A stretch of DNA of 64,000 bases from Pseudomonas fluorescens NCIMB 11764 (GCF_000293885.2 NZ_CP010945.1:5724001-5788000); one strand, 5' to 3'; shown: positions 1-8,907, numbered from the stretch's first letter. Numbers and translations: made by a program. Notes: generated by a model not told the origin, from the letters alone.

Positions 1-325
1 AGGGCGAAATCAGCAGCGGCACGTGATAGTGATCCTGCTCCGCAGAGATGCCGAAACGCAGCACCACCACATCCAGGAACGCAGGCGTAGGCAACTGAAC
101 GCCACGGGCGCGGTAGTAATCGCCCGCATGGAACTGAACCTGATAGACCCCGGTGCGATAGTCATCGCCCTGCAACAGCGGTGCATCGACACGGCCGTCG
201 CTGTTGGTGATCGCGCTGGCGACCAATTCCAGTTGCGAGCCCTCAACGCGGTACAGCTCGACCTTGATCGAGCTGCCCGGGCAACCGTGTGCAGCGTCCA
301 AAACGTGTGTAGTCAAACGTCCCAT
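1..325 (-). CDS. uraH: 5-hydroxyisourate hydrolase, 3' end cut by window edge
   Basis: Reading leftwards from an ATG at 325, the protein opens MGRLTTHVLDAAHGCPGSSI, the N-terminal signature of the transthyretin-like hydrolases. It continues for about 108 codons without a stop to the window edge. The family is about 117 residues, so only the C-terminal YRGS region is missing. The enzyme converts 5-hydroxyisourate, the product of urate oxidation, to OHCU in the cytoplasm. It is divergent from puuE, and all remaining steps of the pathway lie on the other side of the shared promoter region. The truncation is due to the window and is not a mutation. Confidence 0.9.
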   Translation of the reverse strand, partial: MGRLTTHVLDAAHGCPGSSIKVELYRVEGSQLELVASAITNSDGRVDAPLLQGDDYRTGVYQVQFHAGDYYRARGVQLPTPAFLDVVVLRFGISAEQDHYHVPLLISP

Positions 326-455
326 TGATTCTGCGCGCCTGCCTGCGTGGAGCAGTCAGACCTCGCGCCTCCTGAAGTCAGTTGAAAAGGAGACCGCACC
401 GATTCGGAGCACGAAAAGCTGCGGCGAGCGACTGATTAAGACACTTTTCATAAAA

Positions 456-467
456 ATTGTACACAAT
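456..467. promoter_or_regulatory. Operator-like inverted repeat ATTGT-AC-ACAAT
   Basis: ATTGTACACAAT is a perfect 5+5 inverted repeat with a 2-base spacer, about 130 bases before uraH. It shares the TTGTAyACAA form with a second site near puuE. That form resembles operators of GntR-type regulators. The link to purine control is inferred from position only; no regulator gene is visible beside it. Confidence 0.45.
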
Positions 468-651
468 AAAAACGACATTTTTCGCCTGACTACCGCCATT
501 CCGGATTTGCCAGCGAATCCGCGGGTAAACCATGCGACCCGAGGACCTTCCATCCATTAGCTGACCAATCAGGCAGGTTTCTTGCAATAACCTGTGAAGA
601 TGACAGTTGATGAAAAATGCGAAAATTCAGGCTTACAAAGTGGATATAAAG

Positions 652-661
652 TTGTATACAA
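652..661. promoter_or_regulatory. Operator-like palindrome TTGTATACAA
   Basis: This is a perfect 10-base palindrome about 85 bases before the puuE start. It matches the site at 456-467 except at the centre. Its distance from the gene suits a repressor site overlapping the promoter. No binding data are available. Confidence 0.45.
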
Positions 662-745
662 TCAGCCCATCGCTGTGACGCCAGCCTGACTTCCCACTTG
701 CAGGCACGCCACACAAACTGTCAACGAACAAGAAGGAAGACTGCA

Positions 746-1672
746 GTGAGCGCTGACTACCCACGCGACCTGATCGGTTACGGCAGTAACCCTCCTCACC
801 CACACTGGCCGGGCAATGCCCGCATCGCCCTGTCCTTCGTCCTGAATTACGAAGAAGGCGGCGAGCGCAACATCCTGCACGGCGATAAAGAATCCGAAGC
901 CTTCCTGTCGGAGATGGTCTCGGCGCAGCCGCTGCAAGGCGAGCGCAACATGAGCATGGAATCCCTTTACGAGTATGGCAGCCGTGCCGGCGTGTGGCGG
1001 GTTCTGAAACTGTTCAAGGAATTCGACATTCCGCTGACCATCTTCGCCGTGGCCATGGCCGCCCAGCGTCACCCGGACGTGATCCGTGCGATGGTCGATG
1101 CCGGCCATGAAATCTGCAGCCACGGTTACCGCTGGATCGACTACCAGTACATGGACGAAGCGCAGGAACGCGAGCACATGCTCGAAGCGATCCGCGTCCT
1201 CACCGAAATCACCGGCGAACGCCCACTGGGCTGGTACACCGGTCGCACCGGGCCGAACACCCGTCGCCTGGTGATGGAAGAAGGCGGTTTCCTCTACGAC
1301 AGCGACACCTACGACGATGACCTGCCCTACTGGGAACCGAACAACCCGACCGGCAAGCCGCACCTGGTGATCCCCTACACCCTGGACACCAACGACATGC
1401 GCTTCACCCAGGTCCAGGGGTTCAACAAGGGCGACGATTTCTTCGAATACCTGAAAGACGCGTTCGACGTGCTGTACGCCGAAGGCGCCGAAGCGCCGAA
1501 AATGCTCTCGATCGGTCTGCACTGCCGCCTGATCGGCCGTCCAGCCCGACTGGCCTCGCTCAAGCGCTTTATCGAATACGCTAAAAGTCATGAACAGGTG
1601 TGGTTCAGCCGCCGCGTCGACATCGCTCGCCACTGGCACGAAACCCACCCGTACCAAGGGGCTGCAAAATGA
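746..1672 (+). CDS. puuE: Allantoinase, polysaccharide-deacetylase type (PuuE)
   Basis: The 308-residue protein hydrolyses allantoin to allantoate. The N-terminus MSADYPRDLIGYGSNPPHPH and the following core (ALSFVLNYEEGGE, EICSHGYRW) are those of the NodB-like, metal-independent PuuE family rather than the amidohydrolase allantoinases. I chose the GTG at 746 because a good ribosome site (AAGGAAGA, 733-740) lies just before it and the family begins there; the longer upstream reading adds unconserved residues. It is the first gene of the rightward purine operon. Its stop overlaps the uraD start (ATGA), so the two are probably translationally coupled. Confidence 0.93.
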   Translation: MSADYPRDLIGYGSNPPHPHWPGNARIALSFVLNYEEGGERNILHGDKESEAFLSEMVSAQPLQGERNMSMESLYEYGSRAGVWRVLKLFKEFDIPLTIFAVAMAAQRHPDVIRAMVDAGHEICSHGYRWIDYQYMDEAQEREHMLEAIRVLTEITGERPLGWYTGRTGPNTRRLVMEEGGFLYDSDTYDDDLPYWEPNNPTGKPHLVIPYTLDTNDMRFTQVQGFNKGDDFFEYLKDAFDVLYAEGAEAPKMLSIGLHCRLIGRPARLASLKRFIEYAKSHEQVWFSRRVDIARHWHETHPYQGAAK

Positions 1673-2184
1673 GCCAGTTCCAGACACTGAAACCCTCGAC
1701 CCTGAGCCGCGACGCATTCGTCGCCGCTTTCGCCGACATCTACGAACATTCGCCATGGGTGGCCGAGAAGGCCTTCGACCTGGGCCAGGACGCCTCGATC
1801 GACGAGATCGAAACCCTGCACCAGCGCATGAGCGACATCCTGTTGAGCGCCGATCAGCAAAGCCAGCTGGCCCTGATCAACGCTCACCCGGACCTGGCCG
1901 GCAAAGCTGCCGTTCAGGGCCAACTCACCGAAGCCAGCACCAATGAACAGGCAGGCGCCGGTATTCACCAATGCACGGCCGAAGAGTTCCAGCGCTTCAC
2001 CGAGCTGAACGACGCCTACAAGGCCAAGTTCAAGTTTCCCTTCATCATGGCGGTAAAAGGCAGCAACCGGCATCAGATCCTCGCGGCGTTCGAAACGCGC
2101 ATTCACAACTCGGCAGATACCGAATTCAAATGCGCGCTGGCGGAGATCAACAAGATCGCCCTGTTCCGATTACTGACCCTATAG
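1669..2184 (+). CDS. uraD: OHCU decarboxylase
   Basis: This 171-residue protein (2-oxo-4-hydroxy-4-carboxy-5-ureidoimidazoline decarboxylase) makes S-allantoin from the UraH product. Family motifs are visible: the catalytic-His segment NAHPDLAGKAA near residue 65, TAEEFQRF near 100 and KFPFIMAVKG near 120. The start at 1669 overlaps the puuE stop by four bases. A longer in-frame reading exists upstream inside puuE but is not family-like. The reaction precedes PuuE in the pathway even though the gene follows puuE. Confidence 0.92.
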   Translation: MSQFQTLKPSTLSRDAFVAAFADIYEHSPWVAEKAFDLGQDASIDEIETLHQRMSDILLSADQQSQLALINAHPDLAGKAAVQGQLTEASTNEQAGAGIHQCTAEEFQRFTELNDAYKAKFKFPFIMAVKGSNRHQILAAFETRIHNSADTEFKCALAEINKIALFRLLTL

Positions 2185-2272
2185 CGACCTTGGCCCGAGC
2201 GACACTGAACGCATACATCGCCCAGGGCCCTGAGAGCATCCCAAGCCAACTAATTAAAGGCAGACAAGAAGA

Positions 2273-3268
2273 ATGAAAGCTTACGCCGTACCTTTCGAGA
2301 AGTTCGTCAACCTGGCCGACGCCCGCCTGGGCACCAAAATCATCTCGGTCACCGATGACTGGTTCGCAGACGCCAACCGTCTGTTCCAACCGACCCCGGC
2401 CGTGTGGAAGGAGGGCGTGTTCGATGACAACGGCAAGTGGATGGACGGCTGGGAGTCGCGCCGCAAGCGCTTCGAAGGCTACGACAGCGCCGTGATCCGC
2501 CTGGGCGTGCCCGGCTCGATCAAAGGCGTGGACATCGACACTTCATTCTTCACCGGCAACTTCCCGCCGTCGGCCTCCCTGGAAGCCTGCTTCCTCGCTT
2601 CGGGCGAACCGGACGAAAACACTCAGTGGACTGAAGTGCTGTCGGCCGTCGAGTTGCAAGGCAACAGCCATCACTATCACGAGATCAATAACGACCAGGC
2701 CTTCAGCCACCTGCGCTTCAACATCTATCCGGATGGTGGCGTGGCCCGGCTGCGTGTGTACGGCATTCCGTTCCGCGACTGGTCCGCTGTCGGCGACAAC
2801 GAGCAGGTTGACCTGGCCGCAGCCCTGAACGGTGGCCGCGCCCTCGCCTGCTCCGACGAACACTTCGGCCGCATGAGCAACATCCTCAACCCGGGCCGTG
2901 GCATCAACATGGGCGACGGCTGGGAAACCGCACGTCGCCGTACGCCGGGCAATGACTGGGTGATCGTCGCGCTGGGTCATGCCGGCGAGATCGAAAAAGT
3001 CATCGTCGACACCCTGCACTTCAAGGGCAACTACCCGGACACGTGCTCGATCCAGGGCGCGTTCGTCAAGGGCGGCACCGACAGCCAGATCGAAACCCAA
3101 TCGCTGTTCTGGCGTGAACTGCTGCCGGCGCAGAAACTGGAAATGCACGCCGAACACACCTTCGCCGAGCAGATCAAGGCACTGGGCCCGATCACCCATA
3201 TCCGCCTGAACGTGTTCCCGGACGGCGGTGTGAGTCGCCTGCGCGTATTGGGCAAGGTCGCTAAATAA
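2273..3268 (+). CDS. alc: Allantoicase
   Basis: At 331 residues this is the usual length for allantoicase, which splits allantoate into ureidoglycolate and urea. Two homologous jelly-roll halves can be seen, about residues 20-165 and 190-325. Each contains a [10 protein letters not shown] or [14 protein letters not shown] strand, an [16 protein letters not shown] element and an H[IL]R[LF]N[VI][FY]PDGGV[AS]RLRV ending. A purine-rich site (AAGAAG) precedes the ATG. It follows uraD by 88 bases in the same operon. Using allantoicase means nitrogen is released as urea at this step. Confidence 0.95.
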   Translation: MKAYAVPFEKFVNLADARLGTKIISVTDDWFADANRLFQPTPAVWKEGVFDDNGKWMDGWESRRKRFEGYDSAVIRLGVPGSIKGVDIDTSFFTGNFPPSASLEACFLASGEPDENTQWTEVLSAVELQGNSHHYHEINNDQAFSHLRFNIYPDGGVARLRVYGIPFRDWSAVGDNEQVDLAAALNGGRALACSDEHFGRMSNILNPGRGINMGDGWETARRRTPGNDWVIVALGHAGEIEKVIVDTLHFKGNYPDTCSIQGAFVKGGTDSQIETQSLFWRELLPAQKLEMHAEHTFAEQIKALGPITHIRLNVFPDGGVSRLRVLGKVAK

Positions 3269-3278
3269 GCGCAAACCC

Positions 3279-3343
3279 ATCGCCAGCAGGCTGGCTCCCA
3301 CATTTGGAATGCGTTCCCCTGTGGGAGCCAGCCTGCTGGCGAT
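3279..3343. repeat. REP doublet, CAGCAGGCTGGCTCCCACA family
   Basis: Two 24-base arms in inverted orientation (3279-3302 and 3320-3343) enclose 17 bases. The same family recurs at 27507-27580. It lies between alc and allA and could form a stable hairpin in the operon transcript. This is a REPIN-type element, not a coding region. Confidence 0.85.
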
Positions 3344-3383
3344 AGCAACAGAACCAACAACACAGAATTCGGATAAAAACAGC

Positions 3384-3887
3384 ATGCGCACACTGACGAT
3401 TGAACCGCTGACCAAAGAAGCCTTCGCCCCTTTCGGTGACGTGATCGAAACCGACGGCAGCGATCACTTCATGATCAACAACGGTTCGACCATGCGCTTT
3501 CACAAACTGGCGACGGTGGAAACCGCCACGCCAGAGGACAAGGCGATCATCAGCATTTTCCGCGCCGACGCGCAGGACATGCCGTTGACCGTCTGCATGC
3601 TGGAGCGTCACCCGCTGGGCAGCCAGGCTTTCATTCCGCTGCTCGGCAACCCCTTTCTGATCGTGGTCGCGCCACTTGGCGATGAACCTGTATCAGGCTT
3701 GGTCCGCGCCTTCGTTACCAACGGCAGGCAGGGCATTAATTACCATCGCGGCGTTTGGCACCATCCGGTGCTGACGATCGAAAAGCGGGATGACTTCCTG
3801 GTGGTTGATCGCAGTGGCACAGGCAATAACTGCGATGAGCATTTTTTCAAAGAGGATGAGCGTTTGATCCTCGCCCCCCACCAATAA
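3384..3887 (+). CDS. allA: Ureidoglycolate lyase
   Basis: This 167-residue protein of the AllA cupin family cleaves ureidoglycolate to glyoxylate and urea, the last step of the pathway. The start MRTLTIEPLTKEAFAPFGDV is typical, followed by NNGSTMRFHKLA near residue 37, the LERHPLGSQAF segment near 73 and NYHRGVWHHPVL near 120. I used the ATG at 3384 because the longer reading runs through the REP element. The gene follows alc after that element and precedes puuD by 50 bases. Confidence 0.94.
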   Translation: MRTLTIEPLTKEAFAPFGDVIETDGSDHFMINNGSTMRFHKLATVETATPEDKAIISIFRADAQDMPLTVCMLERHPLGSQAFIPLLGNPFLIVVAPLGDEPVSGLVRAFVTNGRQGINYHRGVWHHPVLTIEKRDDFLVVDRSGTGNNCDEHFFKEDERLILAPHQ

Positions 3888-3937
3888 GAGAAGGTCCGAT
3901 CACTCGACAACAGAGTGACGGGCGAGAGGTAAAGACT

Positions 3938-5230
3938 GTGGAAGCACATCTGTTGGAATGGCTGAACCTGAGCGTGCGCTGGGTTCACATGATTACTGGC
4001 GTGGCCTGGATCGGTGCGTCGTTCTACTTCGTCTGGCTGGAGAACAACCTCAACCGGGTCAACCCGAAAAGCGGTCTGGCCGGTGATTTGTGGGCGATCC
4101 ACGGCGGCGGTATCTACCACCTGGAAAAATACAAACTGGCCCCACCGACCATGCCGGACAACCTGCACTGGTTCAAATGGGAGGCCTACTTCACCTGGCT
4201 GTCGGGGATCGCGCTGCTGTGCGTGGTGTTCTACTCCAACCCGACGCTATATCTCTTGGCACCAGGCAGCAGCCTGACCGGCCCTGAAGGTGTTGCCCTG
4301 GGCATCGCTTCGTTGTTCGTCGGCTGGTTCGTCTACTCCTTCCTCTGCGACTCGGCCCTGGGCAAACGCCCTGCCCTGCTCGGTTTCATCCTGTTCGTGC
4401 TGATCATTGGCGCCGCCTACGGCTTCAGCAAAGTGTTCAGCGGTCGTGGTGCGTATCTGCACGTCGGCGCGATCATCGGCACCATCATGGTCGGCAACGT
4501 GTTCCGCATCATCATGCCGGCGCAACGCGCACTGGTGGCGGCGATCGCCGAGAACCGCACGCCGGATCCGGCGCTGCCGGCCAAAGGCTTGCTGCGTTCA
4601 CGGCACAACAACTACTTCACCTTGCCGGTGCTGTTCATCATGATCAGCAACCACTTCCCGAGCACCTACGGCAGCCAGTACAACTGGCTGATCCTGGCCG
4701 GGATCGCGGTGCTGGCAGTGTTGGTGCGTCACTACTTCAACACCCGTCATGACAGCCACAAGTTTGCCTGGACCCTGCCCGTCGCTGCCGTGGGCATGAT
4801 CTGCCTGGCTTACGTCACCGGCCCGGCGCAGATGCCGAGCGCACCGGAAGTGGCGAAGGCTCCTGGCACCATCGAGTACCAGCCGTTGCCGGAAACCGCC
4901 GTCGGCGCGGGGGCCAAACCCGCAGTCGCGAAACCTGCTGAAGCACCGGTCCAGGCGTCAAACGCCGGCCCGAGTTTCGACAAGGTGCACAGCGTGATCC
5001 AGGAACGTTGCTCGGTCTGCCACTCGGCCAAACCGACCAGCCCGCTGTTCAGTGCAGCACCGGCCGGCGTGATGTTCGACACCCCCGAGCAGATCCGCCA
5101 GAACGCGGCGCGCATCCAGGCACAAGCCGTCACCAGCCAGATCATGCCACTGGGCAACATCACCCAGATGACCCAGCAGGAACGTGACCTGATCGGCGCG
5201 TGGATTGTTCAGGGAGCTCCGACCAACTAA
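3938..5230 (+). CDS. puuD: Membrane urate oxidase PuuD with cytochrome c domain
   Basis: The 430-residue protein is the integral-membrane urate oxidase of proteobacteria, replacing the soluble cofactor-free uricase. Residues 1-300 hold about eight hydrophobic segments (DUF989). A Pro/Ala-rich linker at about 305-340 leads to a c-type cytochrome domain with one haem motif, C358-S-V-C361-H362, and a Met-containing tail. Electrons from urate presumably reach the respiratory chain through this haem. The start is GTG at 3938 after a GAGAGGT site; the family begins MEAHLLEWLNL. It is the first enzyme of the pathway, encoded just before its likely substrate permease. Confidence 0.93.
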   Translation: MEAHLLEWLNLSVRWVHMITGVAWIGASFYFVWLENNLNRVNPKSGLAGDLWAIHGGGIYHLEKYKLAPPTMPDNLHWFKWEAYFTWLSGIALLCVVFYSNPTLYLLAPGSSLTGPEGVALGIASLFVGWFVYSFLCDSALGKRPALLGFILFVLIIGAAYGFSKVFSGRGAYLHVGAIIGTIMVGNVFRIIMPAQRALVAAIAENRTPDPALPAKGLLRSRHNNYFTLPVLFIMISNHFPSTYGSQYNWLILAGIAVLAVLVRHYFNTRHDSHKFAWTLPVAAVGMICLAYVTGPAQMPSAPEVAKAPGTIEYQPLPETAVGAGAKPAVAKPAEAPVQASNAGPSFDKVHSVIQERCSVCHSAKPTSPLFSAAPAGVMFDTPEQIRQNAARIQAQAVTSQIMPLGNITQMTQQERDLIGAWIVQGAPTN

Positions 5231-5243
5231 GCGTTGAAAAGCT

Positions 5244-5336
5244 TCGCGGGCAAGTCGGATCGCCGCTCCGCTCGCTCCTACGGATATGCAGTGTCCCTGT
5301 AGGAGCGAGCGGTGCGGCGATCCGACTTGCCCGCGA
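5244..5336. repeat. REP doublet, GCAAGTCGGATCGCCGC family
   Basis: Inverted arms of about 22 bases at each end (TCGCGGGCAAGTCGGATCGC and its complement) enclose inner arms reading CGCTCGCTCCTA and TAGGAGCGAGCG. It is a REPIN-like palindrome between puuD and the permease. I saw no second copy of this family in the window. Confidence 0.85.
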
Positions 5337-5401
5337 ATGACCGCGCCGCGGTCAACCCTGATGCACAAAATCACAAGAATAAAAAAGATCCGAGGTGTTG
5401 C

Positions 5402-6760
5402 ATGTCCGAGCTATCCGAAGCGCGCATCCCCGACGCACCCGCCATTCAGCGTTTGCCCCTTTTGCAACTGATCCTGGTCGGTCTGCAACATGTTTTGCTG
5501 ATGTACGGCGGCGCCATCGCGGTGCCGCTGATCATCGGGCAGGCCGCAGGCCTGAGTCGTGAAGAAATAGCCTTCCTGATCAATGCCGACCTGCTGGTGG
5601 CCGGCATCGCCACCATCGTGCAATCGCTGGGCATCGGCCCGATGGGCATTCGCATGCCGGTGATGATGGGCGCCAGTTTCGCCGCGGTCGGCAGCATGGT
5701 CGCCATGGCCGGCATGCCCGGCATCGGTCTGCAGGGGATCTTCGGCGCGACCATTGCCGCCGGCTTCTTCGGCATGATAATCGCGCCGTTCATGTCCAAA
5801 GTAGTGCGTTTCTTCCCGCCTCTGGTAACGGGCACCGTCATCACCTCGATCGGTTTGTCGCTGTTCCCCGTGGCCGTCAACTGGGCGGGCGGCGGTGCGA
5901 GTGCCGCGCAATTCGGCTCACCGATTTACCTGGCCATCGCCGCACTGGTGCTGGCCACCATCCTGTTGGTGCATCGTTTCATGCGCGGTTTCTGGGTCAA
6001 TATTTCGGTGTTGATCGGCATGTGCCTCGGCTATGCGATCTGTGGTGTGATCGGCATGGTCGACCTCAGCGGCATGGCACAGGCGCCATGGGTGCAGATC
6101 GTCACACCGCTGCATTTCGGTATGCCGAAGTTTGAACTCGCACCGATCCTGTCGATGTGCCTGGTGGTGGTGATCATCTTCGTCGAGTCCACCGGGATGT
6201 TCCTCGCACTGGGCAAAATCACCGGCCAGGACGTCTGCCCACGGATGCTGCGTCGCGGCTTGTTGTGTGATGCCGGCGCGTCGTTTTTCGCCGGGTTCTT
6301 CAACACCTTCACCCACTCCTCGTTCGCGCAGAACATCGGCCTGGTGCAGATGACCGGCGTGCGCTGCCGCTCGGTGACCATCGTTGCCGGCGGCTTGCTG
6401 ATCGTGCTGAGCCTGCTGCCCAAGGCAGCGTTCCTCGTGGCCTCGATTCCGCCAGCGGTATTGGGCGGTGCAGCCATTGCGATGTTCGGCATGGTCGCCG
6501 CCACCGGAATCAAGATTCTTCAGGAAGCCGACATCGGTGACCGTCGAAACCAGTTGCTGGTGGCGGTGAGCATCGGCATGGGATTGATTCCGGTGGTGCG
6601 TCCGGAGTTTTTTGCGCACCTGCCACTGTGGATGAGTCCGATCACTCACAGCGGCATCGCCATGGCGACGTTGAGCGCGCTGGCGCTGAACCTGCTGTTC
6701 AACATCCTCGGCGGCCGCGAACGCGCGGCGATCAACGACTGCCACGCGCACCCGCACTGA
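5402..6760 (+). CDS. NCS2-family purine/urate permease
   Basis: This 452-residue protein has 12-14 hydrophobic segments and is of the nucleobase:cation symporter-2 (NAT) family. The family signature QNIGLVQMTGVR is present near residue 328, and QHVLLMYGGAIAVPLIIG lies in the first membrane segment. From its position after the urate oxidase I infer that it imports urate or xanthine at the inner membrane. I chose the ATG at 5402 after CCGAGG; the longer reading enters the REP element. The exact substrate (UacT-like or XanQ-like) cannot be set from sequence alone. Confidence 0.9.
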   Translation: MSELSEARIPDAPAIQRLPLLQLILVGLQHVLLMYGGAIAVPLIIGQAAGLSREEIAFLINADLLVAGIATIVQSLGIGPMGIRMPVMMGASFAAVGSMVAMAGMPGIGLQGIFGATIAAGFFGMIIAPFMSKVVRFFPPLVTGTVITSIGLSLFPVAVNWAGGGASAAQFGSPIYLAIAALVLATILLVHRFMRGFWVNISVLIGMCLGYAICGVIGMVDLSGMAQAPWVQIVTPLHFGMPKFELAPILSMCLVVVIIFVESTGMFLALGKITGQDVCPRMLRRGLLCDAGASFFAGFFNTFTHSSFAQNIGLVQMTGVRCRSVTIVAGGLLIVLSLLPKAAFLVASIPPAVLGGAAIAMFGMVAATGIKILQEADIGDRRNQLLVAVSIGMGLIPVVRPEFFAHLPLWMSPITHSGIAMATLSALALNLLFNILGGRERAAINDCHAHPH

Positions 6761-6769
6761 TCGAACTCT

Positions 6770-6888
6770 GTGGCGAGGGGATTTATCCCCGCTGGGTCGC
6801 GAAGCGGCCCCAGCATTCTCTCAAGCAAACCGCATTCGCCTGTTTTACGGCTGCTTCGCAGCCGAACGGGGATAAATCCCCTCGCCAC
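6770..6888. repeat. REP doublet, GTGGCGAGGGGATTTATCCCC family
   Basis: Two 21-base inverted arms (6770-6790 and 6868-6888) enclose about 77 bases with inner imperfect arms. The same family recurs at 25083-25214 and inside 56584-56730. It lies just before the first Tsx-like gene and could affect read-through from the permease. Confidence 0.85.
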
Positions 6889-6916
6889 GAACAATAAAAA
6901 CAAGAGGGAGCAACAG

Positions 6917-7702
6917 ATGATTCGGACACAAAAAAACATGCTGTTGGCCGGCGGCCTGTTGGCCGCGAGCCAAGCCATGGCCGGCGATCTGCTGCTGTGG
7001 CAGACCAACAGCCTGAGCTATCTGTATGGCAAGGATTTCGCGGTCAACCCGTCGATCCAGCAGACGATAACTTTCGAACACGCCGACCGCTGGAAGTACG
7101 GCGACAACTTCCTGTTCGTCGACAGCACTTACTACAACGGCGAGAAAGACCGGAATAAAGGGGTGCACGCTTATTACGGCGAGTTCAGTCCACGCCTGTC
7201 TTTGGGCAAAATCCTCGACCGCCGTTTCGAATTCGGCCCGATCAAGGACGTGTTGCTGGCCATGACCTACGAGAATGGCGAAGACGACACCGAGGCCTAT
7301 CTGATCGGCCCCGGTTTCGACCTCGCGGTACCGGGTTTCAACTATTTCACCTTAAACTTCTATAACCGCCAGACCGAAGGCTCGCGCCCCGGCGACGATG
7401 TCTGGCAGATCACGCCGGCCTGGTCCTACACCCTGCCAGTGGGCAATTCGAGCCTGTTGATCGACGGCTATATCGACTGGGTCGTGGATAACGACCAGAA
7501 CCCACATGGCACCTACCACGCCAACCTGCACTTGAACCCACAGATCAAATATGACCTGGGGAAGTCCTTGGGCTGGCGGGAGAAACAAGTGTACGTCGGC
7601 GTCGAATACAGCTACTGGAAAGACAAATACGGCATCGAAAACAACGCCAACTTCGACACGAATGAGAACACCACCAGCCTGCTGGTGAAGGTGCACTTTT
7701 AA
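6917..7702 (+). CDS. Tsx/OmpK-family outer-membrane channel, copy 1
   Basis: The 261-residue protein has a signal peptide ending ASQAMA, with cleavage before GDLLLWQ. The rest is a beta-barrel pattern ending in an aromatic residue (LLVKVHF), as outer-membrane proteins do. The motif NSLSYLYGKDF and the segment GPGFDLAVPGF are typical of the nucleoside-specific Tsx/OmpK channels. I chose the ATG at 6917 because of the signal peptide and the upstream AGAGGGAG. Its place after the permease suggests entry of purines or nucleosides through the outer membrane. The next gene is a close paralogue. Confidence 0.85.
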   Translation: MIRTQKNMLLAGGLLAASQAMAGDLLLWQTNSLSYLYGKDFAVNPSIQQTITFEHADRWKYGDNFLFVDSTYYNGEKDRNKGVHAYYGEFSPRLSLGKILDRRFEFGPIKDVLLAMTYENGEDDTEAYLIGPGFDLAVPGFNYFTLNFYNRQTEGSRPGDDVWQITPAWSYTLPVGNSSLLIDGYIDWVVDNDQNPHGTYHANLHLNPQIKYDLGKSLGWREKQVYVGVEYSYWKDKYGIENNANFDTNENTTSLLVKVHF

Positions 7703-8077
7703 GATGACCCGCAACCGTGCTCAAAACCTGTCGTCGGTGCGCTGTTGCGGGGCACTTGAGACCTGGCCAAGGAGTCAGTATTCTCCGCGGCCGCCCGAAT
7801 CCGCTTTAAAAAAAAGCCCGGATTTAATTCCTGACCAGAAAGCCAACTTATCCCGGCCCTGGACGGTAACAAGGCATTCCAACCCCCCTCTCAATCGACG
7901 GCTCTTGAGCCGCCGAACGGGAGTTTTTTTGCTTTTCGAAAGCCTTGGCGCAGCGCTTGCCAACAGCACTGAAGCTAACCGATTGGATGATTTTTTACCG
8001 CTACAGAAAAAGGCGCCACACCAGAGCGTCGATCTTAAAAAAACAACGTGGAACACCTACTTTTTGGGAGCAACCGA
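7703..8077. other. Leader/intergenic region between the two channel genes
   Basis: This 375-base gap holds no convincing gene. It includes a hairpin, CGGCTCTTGAGCCG (7899-7912), soon followed by a T run (7924-7930), and an A run near 7808-7815. The second channel gene therefore probably has its own promoter and long leader. I could not match the region to a known riboswitch. Confidence 0.5.
7899..7930 (+). terminator. Possible terminator or attenuator in the channel-gene gap
   Basis: A 6-base-pair hairpin is followed by CCGAACGGGAG and then seven T. The T run does not start directly at the stem, so this is weaker than the other terminators in the window. It could end copy 1 transcripts or act in the leader of copy 2. 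Confidence 0.4.
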
Positions 8078-8863
8078 ATGAAACGTACGTGCACTAGCCT
8101 GATGCTGGCCGGATCCTTGCTGGCCGGGGGCCAGGCCATGGCCGGCGACTTGCTGCAATGGCAGAACAACAGCCTGACCTACCTGTATGGCAAGGACTTC
8201 CAGGTCAACCCGCGCATTCAGCAGACCGTGACTTTCGAACACGCCGATGGATGGAAATACGGGGATAACTTCTTCTTCGTCGACAAGATCTTCTACAACG
8301 GCGAAAAGGATTTCAACGTCGGCCCGAACACCTATTACGGTGAGTTCAGCCCGCGTATTTCCCTGGGCAAGGTCCTGGACCAGAAGATAGGGTTCGGTCC
8401 GGTCAAAGACGTGCTGCTGGCCATGACCTACGAGTTCGGTGAAGGCGATACCGAGTCCTACCTGATCGGTCCGGGTTTCGACCTGGCCATCCCGGGCTTC
8501 GATTACTTCCAGCTGAACTTCTACAACCGTCAGACCGAAGGCCCACGCGCCGGGGATAACGTCTGGCAGATCACTCCAGTGTGGTCCTACACCATTCCTG
8601 TTGGCGATTCGAACATCCTGATCGACGGTTTCATGGACTGGGTCGTCGACAACGACTCCAACTCCAAAGGCGATTACCACGCCAACCTGCACTTTAATCC
8701 GCAGGTTAAGTACGACTTGGGTAAAGCACTGAACATTGGCGAGAAGCAGTTGTATGTGGGGGTGGAATACGACTACTGGAAAAACAAGTACGGAATTGAA
8801 GACAGCCAGTACTTCAAGACTGATCAGAGCACGACGAGTTTTTTGGTGAAGTTTCACTTCTGA
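8078..8863 (+). CDS. Tsx/OmpK-family outer-membrane channel, copy 2
   Basis: This protein also has 261 residues. Its signal peptide ends GGQAMA before GDLLQWQ, and its terminal strand is FLVKFHF. It is clearly paralogous to the preceding gene along its whole length: NSLTYLYGKDF, QQTVTFEHADGWKYGDNFFF and YLIGPGFDLAIPGF all have direct counterparts. Identical length and adjacency indicate a tandem duplication. The ATG at 8078 follows TTGGGAG. The substrate is inferred to be a nucleoside or purine; divergence between the copies may reflect different ligands or regulation. Confidence 0.85.
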   Translation: MKRTCTSLMLAGSLLAGGQAMAGDLLQWQNNSLTYLYGKDFQVNPRIQQTVTFEHADGWKYGDNFFFVDKIFYNGEKDFNVGPNTYYGEFSPRISLGKVLDQKIGFGPVKDVLLAMTYEFGEGDTESYLIGPGFDLAIPGFDYFQLNFYNRQTEGPRAGDNVWQITPVWSYTIPVGDSNILIDGFMDWVVDNDSNSKGDYHANLHFNPQVKYDLGKALNIGEKQLYVGVEYDYWKNKYGIEDSQYFKTDQSTTSFLVKFHF

Positions 8864-8874
8864 CATTTACCAGA

Positions 8875-8904
8875 AACCAACCTGCGCAAATGGGCAGGTT
8901 GGTT
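8875..8904. terminator. Hairpin between convergent genes
   Basis: AACCAACCTGC and GCAGGTTGGTT form an 11-base-pair stem around an 8-base loop, between the second channel gene and the leftward Rhs gene. The T run after it is weak on both strands, so the terminator role is likely but not certain. Confidence 0.65.
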
Positions 8905-8907
8905 CAT

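Larger units (their letters stand above)
326..745. other. uraH-puuE divergent intergenic region
   Basis: This 420-base region is AT-richer than its flanks and has no convincing gene. It must hold the outward promoters for uraH and for the puuE operon. Two similar inverted repeats, listed separately, are placed one towards each gene. That layout fits a common regulator of both transcription units. Confidence 0.6.

Noticed and set aside
3279..3343. CRISPR-like repeats in the intergenic palindromes
   Set aside because: The repeats are paired inverted arms, scattered singly between genes, with no spacer array and no cas genes.
7703..8077. Purine riboswitch in the channel-gene leader
   Set aside because: I could not find the conserved three-way junction elements, and only one weak hairpin with a T run is visible. 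Kept only as a possible attenuator.
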